A stretch of 64,000 bases of DNA from the NCBI GenBank assembly GCA_022453515.1, contig JAJNNY010000067.1:124001-188000 (forward strand), written 5' to 3'. Below are positions 1 to 10,262 of the stretch, one piece after another. This DNA is from Astrocystis sublimbata. Its lineage: Eukaryota; Ascomycota; Sordariomycetes; Xylariales; Xylariaceae. Numbering within the stretch: position 1 is the first letter of the stretch; every line of letters begins with the position of its first letter. A model generated the notes under the pieces. The model was not told where the DNA came from. It did no database searches and worked only from the letters and a program-made list of their open reading frames with translations. The position numbers and the translations under genes were made by a program.

Positions 1-1366
1 TTTGATTTAGAAATCACGACTGTGACTGATTACCGAGGCTTGTGTAAGCAGCCGGACCCCCTGTATCTGCCCCTGTCTGTTAGACTGAAATTCTCCCCCA
101 CAGCATTGTGATTATAACACTTTCGAGGTGTGATTTTTAAGCGACGCCAGTCATGATAGTGTGCAGTAGTCCTATGCATATCCGCATGGCTTTCCCACTA
201 CTAGCCTCGATCGGACCCTGGCGCCAGCCGTAGACCGACCGGACGGACGACGCAGCGACGAGGTTTTGCATGAAACATGGTTTCTTTAGCCGCCCCGTCG
301 CGGAAGACGCAACGACTTACACTCACTCACCAGAATCACCACCTGCCTCACTCGGGAGCGGTCTAAAGGAGCTCCAACGTTGTATATGAAATTATCGGGC
401 AATATGCAATACTTACGACAAGCTGCCCAGCACTTTTCGTTGCTACGTGAGAGGAGATCTAGATCTGCAGAGATGCAACACAAGTCGTGCTGTGCCTTTA
501 TTCCAAATCATCGTAGGGTGCCACCATCGTCTCCAATGGCCACGAGATAGAGTCTCGATACGTGGACGAGGTACCAGATCTCAGCTGGCTCGATTGCGTG
601 CAATTGCGCGGATATCGTGAAAGCTCCGATGTAGCTTCAGAGTATCCACGACTTTGACTTACAACAAGTACTTCTTTTCTTTCGGAGCGGTATCCACCGG
701 ACCGTGTCCACTTACACCTCACATTTTCCTCCCGCACATCAGCTTACAACGACACGCAACCATCGCAACATGGGGCGCTAGGTAATTCAGGCTACATTAA
801 TAATCACTTACAATTACCATTCCCAGGCCCGTTTCGAATCTTCCCAAGAACCAAGCCGCATGAACAAACCCCTCGCCCCTCACGCTTACCGTTGGTTACT
901 AACTACACTACGTCCACGTAGCATCACGCGGTACCGAGAGAACCTGGCAGCATTAGTCCCAGTATCACTCTATCTCGCGGCATCCCACGCGGCACCTGCG
1001 GGTAGTCCAAGTCAAGGTAGCCAGTCTCGCCAGTCTGTGTAAGTCTGGGCAGGGTCCGACATCCAGCGTTGCCACAAGGGTCCAGAGCTCTCTCTATTCG
1101 CATGTAACGAGTGCGAGCACCAAAGGGCACACCTGTGTGTGAGCTGCACGATATCTGTACGATTGGGAAGCTGGTGTCCACGTTGCGTGACCAAAAGTCA
1201 AGCTATCCCATCCCGTTTTTTCCCCTTGTCCCTTTGTCTGTCTCCATTCCCATTGAAACCCCCGCCGAGCTACGGTCCCCCCGTCGTCCCAGCCTTGGTG
1301 TGTCTACATGTGGCCGTGTATTATGTGTGTTTGTTGTAAATGAACGAATATATATATAAGCCCATC
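1..1366. other. Left-edge intergenic region
   Basis: No open frame here reads like a conserved protein; those present are short, overlapping and lack splice-supported extensions. The last 150 bp are pyrimidine-rich on the plus strand, as is common for a fungal promoter or 5' leader, and run into the nitroreductase gene. Confidence 0.5.
1349..1360 (+). promoter_or_regulatory. TATA-like element before the nitroreductase
   Basis: An alternating AT run (ATATATATATAAG) lies just upstream of the start at 1367 and overlaps the first codons of an extended frame that opens at 1340. If it works as a TATA box, transcription would start downstream of 1340 and could favour initiation at 1367 or 1574. This is inference from sequence only. 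Confidence 0.3.
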
Positions 1367-2188
1367 ATGCGTCCCCAAGCCCTGACCTCGACCCTTTTCC
1401 TCGCCTCACGCCTCTCTACCACCACAGCCTCATTCCCCACGACCTGCCGAGCAGCAACAGCAACAGCAGCCTCCCGCGCACTCTTCCCCTCCGCCTTCAA
1501 CAACTCTCTCAAGACCTGCGCCCCCACCGTCGCTACCGCAGCAACAACAATTAAAAGACCTTTCTCATCCACTATGTCTTCCGCCAGCTCCGCCAGCCTG
1601 CTCGAGGCCTTCAAGGCGCGCCGCTCCTACTACCAGCTAAACAAGGAGCTACCGGTGCCCTCGGACAAAGTGACCTCGATCGTGCAAGAGGCACTAATCC
1701 AAGTCCCATCATCCTTCAACTCGCAGTCGAACCGCGTGCTCGTGCTATACGGGGCCGAGCACGACAAGCTCTGGGACATCACCTCTGAAGTGCTTAAGCC
1801 GCTCGTCCCAGCCGAGTCATGGGAGGCGACGGCGGGCAGGAACGCAGGCTTCAAGGCGGGCGCCGGCACCGTGCTGTTCTTCATCGACACCACCGTGGTG
1901 AGCGGCATGCAGGAGAAGTTTGCGCTGTACAAGGACCGCTTCCCGACCTGGGCCGAGCACAGCACGGCCATGCTGCAGTTTGCGGCTTGGACCACGCTCG
2001 AGGCCGAAGGCCTCGGCGCCAACCTGCAGCACTACAACCCGCTCATCGACGAGCGCGTCGCGGCCGAGTGGAAGATCCCCGCCAACTGGCAGCTGACCGC
2101 CCAGCTCGTCTTCGGCGGCCGTGCTGGCGAGGCCGGGCCTAAGGAGCATCTGCCCCTGGAGGAGGTCTTCAAGGTCGCTGGTGCTTAG
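1367..2188 (+). CDS. Nitroreductase family protein (Frm2/Hbn1-like)
   Basis: Single-exon gene, 273 aa from the ATG at 1367. The C-terminal ~200 residues match the fungal Frm2/Hbn1 nitroreductase fold: an opening SLLEAFKARRSYYQL segment, a QVPSSFNSQSNRVLVLYG segment typical of the FMN-binding region, and LQHYNPLIDERV near the end. Family members are FMN flavoproteins using NAD(P)H, linked in yeast to lipid signalling and nitro-compound stress. The first ~69 residues are rich in Ser, Thr, Ala and Arg with almost no acidic residues and end in RPFSSTM, like a mitochondrial presequence. A second in-frame ATG at 1574 gives ~204 aa, close to the length of cytosolic yeast Frm2. An in-frame ATG at 1340 is also possible but overlaps a TATA-like run. 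The family call is firm; the start is uncertain. Confidence 0.87.
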   Translation: MRPQALTSTLFLASRLSTTTASFPTTCRAATATAASRALFPSAFNNSLKTCAPTVATAATTIKRPFSSTMSSASSASLLEAFKARRSYYQLNKELPVPSDKVTSIVQEALIQVPSSFNSQSNRVLVLYGAEHDKLWDITSEVLKPLVPAESWEATAGRNAGFKAGAGTVLFFIDTTVVSGMQEKFALYKDRFPTWAEHSTAMLQFAAWTTLEAEGLGANLQHYNPLIDERVAAEWKIPANWQLTAQLVFGGRAGEAGPKEHLPLEEVFKVAGA

Positions 2189-3432
2189 ATGGAGATGGAG
2201 ATTTGCCCAAATCAATTAAATAAAACGAAACAAAACAAAACAAATTGAAATAAGAAAAAAAAGATGAAGAAATGAAGCGAGCTTTGCTGCATAGCGTGGA
2301 GTTATTCAATATAAACACATTTCTACCTACCTACCGACCAACCTACCTAGTATATAAAGCCTATATCTATACCCCTATCTACTCTACATCAATCAAAGGG
2401 TCAAATTCACCCCCAAGTGTCACCGCATCACTCGCGATATTGCCTCAGTTTCTGTTCGTAGAGTTCGTTTCGTGATGTCCGAATCGTTTCTAAACCGTTT
2501 CTCTATAGAAACCACCACATATTAAGTGAGGGGTTTGGTCTTGGTCCTATTTATATGCTTACTTACTCGCATATTGTTGCACGGCCCGAATTACTTGCAT
2601 GATATGCACATGTAGAACATAGCGCCACTACCGCCCGCAATCAATAAGGGCAGTCTATACTACGAGTACAAGTATGTCGTGCGTGGGCTCATCCTATTAC
2701 CGCTTTTGCGAGTATCGCCCCATGTTTGTTGAAACCACCTTGAACCCCTCACTTCACAGCATGAGCAGAATTTTTAACATTTCACTAAGTAGGCATCGAG
2801 GAAGTGGATTAAACAAGTCTCATATACTATGTACGTGTATGGGCAGGTTAGACAGTCAGGTACCAGTATTTCCAAGGTATCCATCCCATGGATCTAGACT
2901 CAAGCTTGGAGCATACATACAGTGCAATGCACGCCCCGCGTGCTGGGGCAGGGCACTTCTTTCTATCTTTCATCTTGCCCGCTCGTCTATCTACCACCCT
3001 TTCCGTGAGACTTTATGCAATAGGTAGCACAGGTGCCAGTCGCATAGAGTCAGGGGAGGTTAGGTAGCTTATAGTCTTTCTTCTTCAATTCGATTGTGCG
3101 ATGAAAATTCCCAGTAAGCCGGCCGTTTCCTCAAGAGTGGCGTAGAAAAAAAAACGCCATTGATTGATTCCCAAATATGTTCCATTGCAGATATCCGCCA
3201 CCTTTTGTCATGATTCGATGCCCGCAGCGGGACTGTGCATGCATGCATGCATTGATAACTCAAGCGAGGTATGGATACTCGTCGGTAGGTATTCAACGCT
3301 CATGCCGAGCTGGGCTAGTATTTACATTGTATGCCCGCGTGGCTACCAAAGACGAATGGCGTCTCAATCGCCCTGTAGTGGCAGTGTCACGCGTTGATTA
3401 GATTATTAGATCCCAGGTTTCTATGTGCTGGA
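2189..3432. other. Intergenic region between convergent genes
   Basis: Separates the 3' ends of the nitroreductase (+) and the phosphatase (-). The first ~75 bp are very A-rich (AAAACGAAACAAAAC-type) and probably hold the 3' UTR and polyadenylation signals. A CTACCTACCTACC stretch lies near 2320 and a GCAT microsatellite at 3236-3252. No convincing gene is seen. Confidence 0.5.
3236..3252. repeat. GCAT microsatellite
   Basis: About four copies of the self-complementary tetranucleotide GCAT in intergenic DNA. Confidence 0.8.
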
Positions 3433-5346
3433 TCAAGCCTTGCCGCCTTCTTGTTCCGGCAGTGGCGACGGTGGATCGGGCGCTGGCATCACATTGCCGC
3501 CATCCACAATAATTTGTTGGTCGATACGTTTGTCCGTCTCGCCATATTCGAGTCGCTTGTACGTCGTGATTCTTGCGGTATTCATGTCGATGTCGAAGAA
3601 GCGAACAACGCGGGTGAAGCCTTCGTAATTAGCGTATCCGCCAAACCCGCTGCCGCCACCGTAGCACATCCAGAGCTCCGGCTTGGTGGTCTCTTCGTTG
3701 GCTGACAGCATACAGTATTCGTTGGCATGATCACTGCCACGTATGTTAGCGAATTGTCATATGGGTTTTGAGGTATGAGGCATAGACGTCAACTTACTGT
3801 CCGCAGCTGACCATGACGATGCCCTCTTCTACCAAGGCGTCACGGAAGTGCGTGTTGTATAGAGGCGCGGTGACCCCCTCTCGAAAGGGTCCCACATAGT
3901 GATTCTCGGGAATCGCGTACTCGGGCAGTGGAATATGAATGAAAGCGAGGTCCATGTGAATATGGGTGTACTGCTTGTGCTTCCTCTTCAGACTGGAGGC
4001 GGTCTGCTTGAACCATTCGATCTGGTTGGGTTTGATCCAGTCGTAGCCGCTATAGTGCCGTTCGTCGGGCGAATAGGAATGCGAGTCGAGGAGGTACAGG
4101 GTGAGGGCGGAATGTTGTGAGCTTCCTTGGGCCAGGATCTCGACGTAGTAGTTGCCCACGCCGTCAATATCGTCCGGTCCGGCACGCGATAGGGAGTATG
4201 GCATTTGTTGGATGAGTGCCATCTGCTCGGCGCGCGTAGCGGAACCCTCGTCGTCGTGGTTGCCAAATATCTCGACGTAAGGAATCTTGTGCTTGATGAG
4301 GAGATGCGCATATTTGAAGATTGCCTGTCGCACACAAAGTTAGAAGACGAATGAGGGATGACGGGATGGAATTGGAGGTCCCTACGGTTTGCGCATCAGG
4401 AGCGGTATCTCCGTTCACCTGGTCACCGCTCAAGACGACAAAGTCGGGCTTCTCCTCCTCGAGGAGGCGGGATACAAAGTCGAGTGTGCGCGGGTCGGCT
4501 TCACACGGCCCACCCTCGTACTCGTCGGGAACAGCGTCGCGACAGTGTCCCACGCCCGTACTCAGGTGTAGATCAGCCAGCTGCATGATCTTGAACTTGC
4601 CATTGTCCCTGATCCGAGGTACTGGCCGCTTCGGCAGCTGGTCACCGCCGCCCCGTTTGACTGTGATGTGGGCAGGTGGGATGTCCCGATTGCTATCGAG
4701 CATGAGCGCGACGCCGCGGATTGCCCAGCCTGGGCGGACCTCGTAGGCGTCGTCGCCAAAGAGCACATCGACACCGGTGACGGCGTCTTTGGAGTCGCTC
4801 GCATGCGGTTTGGCGGATCGCTGTATCCACAGGCCGAAGGGTCTCTGCTCCCATTTGGCGGCGGGCGGGGGCTTGACACCGGCCGAGGGGTCGGTCGGGC
4901 CAACCTTGAGGTTGACGACGACCTTGTCCTCGGCGGTGAGCTCCTCCTCCTTCTTTCTCTGGACGTGGAGGTATGCGCTGGTCATCCACTTGTTGCCGAG
5001 GTACAGGTTCTTGTCGACGCGGTGCCAGAGGTCGGGGTCGAGCTTGCACGAGGAGAAGAGGTTGATCTTGCTGCATTTCGTTATGGTGACATCGGTGATG
5101 ACGAGGCCATGGTGGTGCTGGGGCATGTACTCGTGGACGGCATTGGGTAAGAGTCGAAAGTTGCGATCGAGGAGGAAGATGACGACGAAAGCGAGGAAGG
5201 CGGCGGCGCCGAGCTGCGTGATAGTGCGCACCTATTGTTGACGAGGAACGACAGGGTTAGTCTCAGTCCCAGTCTCAGTCTCGACGAGAGGGACGAGGCA
5301 AGGAGGCAAGGAGGCAAAGAGTGCAACATACTATGCGTCGCGTCAT
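3433..5346 (-). CDS. dcr2: Dcr2-type calcineurin-like phosphoesterase
   Basis: Four exons on the minus strand (5332-5346, 4386-5231, 3798-4324, 3433-3733) give 562 aa with exact phase closure. The first exon is only 15 nt (MTRRI) before a GTATGT donor; the next reads VRTITQLG into a membrane segment (about residues 15-27), so this is probably a type II membrane protein. Metallophosphoesterase motifs appear in order: ADLHLS, SGDQVNG, GNHDDEG and, across the last splice junction, GHDHANEYC; these supply the two-metal site. Yeast Dcr2 is a dosage-dependent cell-cycle regulator that also dephosphorylates Ire1; that role here is inferred from the family. The 100 bp first intron holds repeated CAGTCT. 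A start at 5231 is excluded because that codon is GTG. Confidence 0.9.
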
Positions 5347-5948
5347 GGTGGGCGCACGGGAACCTGGGCGAGGCCGATGACTGTCCAGCTAGGCCCCCTG
5401 AGCTGACTTCACGTGCAAGTGCTGATGTGGTGCGAGTGTTGATGTCGATGTAGCGAAGGGGCTTTCGTGCTACGAATCATTTTCAGCAGCTCCGCTCATT
5501 TCTTGCCTCGGTGTGGTTATCGGAGGGGGTAGGCTCGAGGCTGGGGTCAGGCAGGCGAATTAGAGGAGATCAAGAAGTAATTGGAGATGCTGAGTTTGCA
5601 GTTAGAGATTTTGGTGTAGGTCGCTATTGTTGAAGAAAGCAAGGAAACACGATTCCAAGGTAGGCATCATGATGCGAGAGCAATGCGCCGGTTTTCCCAG
5701 GCTCGCTAGGCAAGTAAGCTCTAGCCTGTCTAGGCCATAATTCACTGCCAATCCATGCTCCCATCTGCTCTTTTCTGCGAGGTAATCTGGGGTAGCCACG
5801 GGTCGCGGCACCTACGAGACAGCATCGGCATCTACCTAGCCCATGCCTAGATTACCTAGTACCAAGCTGTAAGCCACTAAGTGATTTGATTGATATATGG
5901 TACATTAGGGTGCGAACTTTACACCAATTCGATGCGCAGCATCCCAAG
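5347..5948. other. Promoter side of the dcr2-like gene
   Basis: 602 bp between the phosphatase start and the first tRNA. It contains two TACCTA hexamers near 5835-5862. No open frame is convincing. Confidence 0.45.
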
Positions 5949-6032
5949 TCCTCCGTGGCGCAATTGGCTAGCGCGTTCGACTGTTAAGAACAGATTATCG
6001 AGAGGTTGACAGTTCAAGCCTGTCCGGGGGAG
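5949..6032 (+). tRNA. tRNA-Asn (GTT) with a 10 nt intron
   Basis: 84 nt cloverleaf: acceptor TCCTCCG pairs with CGGGGGA, the D arm is GCGC-AATTGGCTA-GCGC, the anticodon stem is TTCGA/TCGAG with anticodon GTT at 5983-5985, and the T arm is GACAG-TTCAAGC-CTGTC. The anticodon loop carries a 10 nt insert (about 5987-5996) at the canonical intron position one base 3' of the anticodon. T-rich Pol III terminators (TTTT, then TTTTT) follow within 25 bp. An identical copy lies at 7689-7772 on the other strand. Confidence 0.93.
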
Positions 6033-7688
6033 ACTAGTTTTGCATTTTTGGACTCGTTACCTACTTTCTATCTATCATCTATCCTTTTAGCAAGTTGGCA
6101 TCAATATGGTTCAGAAACCAAATATGAATAGTAATATTGATGATGGCTTTGTTTTGTACTATGGAAATAAATATACGGGAATCTAATTTTGCCCAGGCAG
6201 GCTCTATGTATATTGCCACCAACACGCACTTATAAAAACCTATCTCGAACGAAGGTCCCAACTGAACCTGCGAAACAAACAGCTCGTTTCAAACAAGGAT
6301 CCAGTCACCGACACATCCTCTCATCTGTGTGGACACCGGGTGGGAAGACGACCTCAATTGAACCAATATTGTTGTAGCTCAATGAGCATGCAGGTAGTTC
6401 GTGGGGTGAGTATATACAATCGGCAAGGCTCGGTCAAATCTGCACTGGTCACTTACACAGTTACACCTCTGTATGAACGTACAGCTTGTCATATATAGGA
6501 AATCATGGGTTTCAGCAAAATCATGATCTCTGCACTCGGGGTTCATATCGGAGGGTACTGCAACATACGGCTGTGTTACGATGTCCGTTTTATTGCTGTT
6601 CGCAGGACAGGTTCTCATAGAAGACATAAACATATTTACACTCAACTAGGTTCCCGAACCAGCCGTATAAGATGCTCAGGGGGCCGCACATCAAGGCATT
6701 TGGTAATTGATCCCATACAGATGCGTAGAGAGGTAAATCGCCCTCCGACGACTAGCTCTCCCTCACTGTAGGGGGTTAGGCATAATCGAAGCATAGCTGA
6801 TCTGGTGACGTATTCTAGCTCAAGTCCCGAAGCTGGAGATTTAGCCTTCAATATCGCGAGCTCTGATCCTCTTGCTTCACACGAACAGAAACAATATCAA
6901 ATTCTGAGCATGGTGATATTGTGTCGGAATCGGACGTTGCATGTTCAAATTCGAGACTGTCGTAATGATATACTGTCAGGTGCCAAGGTAGCATGAGTCT
7001 CACCATGACCCAGGGGCTCCCTTGTAGAGGGCTGTTTGGGCTACGAGATCTGTGTATATAAGGACTGGGCGACTCCCACTACATATGAAAGCCCAGGAAT
7101 CAATAGGATTAACGCCTAACCCCTACTATTCTACTTAGCTACGTGGCTACTGCTATATTCCTTCACTCTGGTGCAAAAGCACTTGACATATGCTCCCTAT
7201 AAATCCTAGCATAGCGGCTTATTCCTCGTCACGAGACTTCCCCGATGTAAATGTGCTCAAGACTATTGTTAGACTGTTCCTCATCAAGTTATTATCGCGT
7301 TCATTTTGACGATTTGAATTTTTCCTATACACACAACTCAACGGTTACCATGTATGACCATCACATAATAAGTGGCTTAGAGTTATAGTAGAAAAAGCAA
7401 CTACACCTTTCAAGCTACTGCTATTATAAGCTAATGACTGAAGCTAGATAAATGTCGAATGTAAGTTTAATGCTTTAGACGTTCTTAAGTATTTGCTTTC
7501 TGTGCGACCATCCCCCATGCCCTTGGTTAACAACCACGGAGCCTTTCAAGGCCTATTAAGTGACTATGCAACGAGCCAACTTGCTGCACGCGGCAAAGAG
7601 CTAATGGGGCAACGAGCAAAACATAAAAAATAGCTACACTCAATATTAGAGATGCAGCAGGCATAACAAACTCCAAAAGGTACATCTT
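6033..7688. other. Gene-free DNA between the two tRNA-Asn genes
   Basis: About 1.66 kb, fairly AT-rich. Only short unconvincing open frames are present. The tRNA identity does not extend into either flank, so the spacer is not itself an inverted duplication as far as can be read. Confidence 0.45.
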
Positions 7689-7772
7689 CTCCCCCGGACA
7701 GGCTTGAACTGTCAACCTCTCGATAATCTGTTCTTAACAGTCGAACGCGCTAGCCAATTGCGCCACGGAGGA
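7689..7772 (-). tRNA. tRNA-Asn (GTT), second identical copy
   Basis: The exact reverse complement of the tRNA at 5949-6032 across all 84 nt, including the 10 nt intron. On its own strand it is followed by a TTTT terminator after about 10 bases. Flanking sequences differ from those of the first copy. Confidence 0.93.
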
Positions 7773-10262
7773 TATTGGGTATTGGATGAGTTTTGGCGAT
7801 GTTAAGTGGGTATATATAGCACGATGACGTGAGCCCCTAGCGCTAATGCTAGTATCTGGAGAGATCCAAAGCTTTTTTTCCTTAGAAACAGCGTTCAACA
7901 TAGGGAAAGTAGAAACCAGGTTTACCATGTTGGTCTTTGATTAACTCGGAATCTTCCGTCAGCTAACTAACGCACGTCGGAGTTTAGGGTAAGTAAGGGG
8001 CACCAGCGAATCTCGATGCGTGGTGGAGATGGGGTACGGTTATAACCTTGTTCATGTATTTGGACTACGATCTTTACCTAAGCTATTGACAATGACTTGA
8101 ATGAGAATATATTAGCTCGCAGCGTCAAGGAATCATCAAGTTAGAACAAATACATACTCGGCATCCTAGTAGACTTCCAGATCAGCTCAACTAGATTAAC
8201 CTGATTGGACGTGGACCGATGAAGCACGTGAACACGAGATATGCTAGACATTTGTAGTACGAGTCCCCTGGTAAATGTATGAGGTTAGCCCTGCTCACAC
8301 TCGGGCGAAACCGAAATGACCGAGAATTCCGTCCCCAGCAGAATCTCAGTCACCACCCTGTCTCTACTTGACTACCGACCTGCTGGCTGAGCACACGAGT
8401 GGCTCGGATATACAGTTGCGTGCGATCGCTCTTGACTGTAAATCCGAGCACCGTCGCCTTGGGGCGCAGCTCGACACGCAAGATCGGGTTGCATGCAGCT
8501 CAAGGGTTGCTTTCGGTTATGGTCACGGTTGACCCGTCGCGTCACGAGTAGCTAGACGGCACGGCTGGCTCGAGTTGCCATCTTATTTGTGTAGACATGG
8601 ATGTGTATCCTCGTCAGTCGTGGCCTTGAATCGACTATAGTTGTCTATTTGAGATTGACCCCCACGAGAGTTCTGCAATGCTTCTAGTACCTTGTCGATG
8701 AGCACTTTTCTGGCTCAGAAGAAAAAGAGTTCCCCTGCTTGAAACTTCGAAGGCGAACAATTTCAAGGCAACTTCCTATTTCAAGAGCGGATTTCAAGAG
8801 CGGATTTCGGGGCAGAACGAACTTCCCGCAGTTGACTGTAGGTCTCTTACGCATCTGTCAAGTCAACCTTCCGCAGTGAAAAGACAGACACTGATATCGA
8901 TGGCCTTGGTCCTTGCTATTTAGTTGTACGAAGACAGTGAACGAGAAGGAACCACAGGAAATGCGAACGCGACTCAGTAACCCTCGCTCTTCCGAGACAA
9001 CGATAACCTGGCAAGTTCCAGATTTGACCCCCACCGACGTATAGAGTGTGCTTCAGCTATTCATGGTATCGGTTCATAGTAAGCATAATGAAATCAGACG
9101 TAAGAGTGTATGCCCAGTCAACCCAGACACCCAGACAACATGTGCAATCCTCTGAATGAAACCTTGAGTTGAGACCTTGATGTGTGTGACGTGCGTGACA
9201 AGCCTACAAGGCGTCAGGGGCGAACCACTTCACAGCAGGTAGATCACCCGCGATCGACTCGCGCTTCGGCTACACATCCATTTGTTTGTGATACAAACTG
9301 CTGGTATGTGCATTGACATATGCAAGCCCCTGAGCTTCACGCGCGCATACAGGAGGCAGGCATAGCCGGAGAGCTACCGTACGGGGCGTGAGGACGTACA
9401 CTACTTCGTAGAAAGGATCACTCACCCTGCTCGATCTTGCTGGCCAAGCTTCCTCTTGATCGTCTCCAATTGGTTGGAACGATCGGAGTGGGATATGGCA
9501 TTAGATCACCCCAAAACGCCTACCCCATGATTGTCTATTGGTGCATATGCTGACGACACCATCAACCGTCATGGTCGCTATGTCAGGCATCGGGCATGCC
9601 AGGGTACCAAGCAAGACAGACTTTGGGTATGAAGATTACGAAAGCACAAACAATGTTCATTACGCCCCCGGTACTTTAAGGTACGCTGTGACAGGGGCTA
9701 GACCGGGGACTTGAAGCGCGCGTTCTCCACTGCATTTTACTCGATTAAGAATCTCCAGCAGGTAGACTCCCCAGTTCCTGACCGGTGGCCCCTTCTTGTA
9801 TATCTATGTTTAGGTCTCGAGGGCATTGCCACTGACGCTGATGCTGGTTCGGCTGGTGGCCCGTTGTCAGTTGTTCAATGCGCTACAGTAAGTCGACGAA
9901 TACCACGAAGGCACGGTGAGATCTCTCCCTGGATGTCTTTCCCCGGTAGCGGCACGGACGCAGTCGGCACTTTACACACTCCGTCGTGCTCCGACCGAGA
10001 CGGACGGCGTCTCCAGCTCATAATTACTTATTAGCCTTTGGCGTTCGCTCCCACTGGCGAATGATGTCACTTGACGAACTCGAGCCAAGCAACATGAAAC
10101 GCGCTCTGGTCCAACTAACACTAGCTTCACGAGACTAACATACTGCGTAGCGGCTCGACAACGCACACATGTGATTCAACTTCACATAACCACAGACTCA
10201 GAGCAACAACGACAACAAGACTCGTCGATAACAGAAATCGAAGTCAGGAATAAAGAACAAAC
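7773..10262. other. 2.5 kb protein-poor region
   Basis: No open frame shows protein-like composition or splice-supported extension. A 13 bp direct repeat (TTTCAAGAGCGGA) occurs twice in tandem at 8779-8804. The region ends in the promoter of the zinc-finger gene, with a CA-rich leader just before its ATG. Unrecognised non-coding RNAs or decayed repeats cannot be excluded. Confidence 0.4.
8779..8804. repeat. Tandem 13 bp duplication
   Basis: TTTCAAGAGCGGA repeated twice without a gap in intergenic DNA; no function is apparent. Confidence 0.6.
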
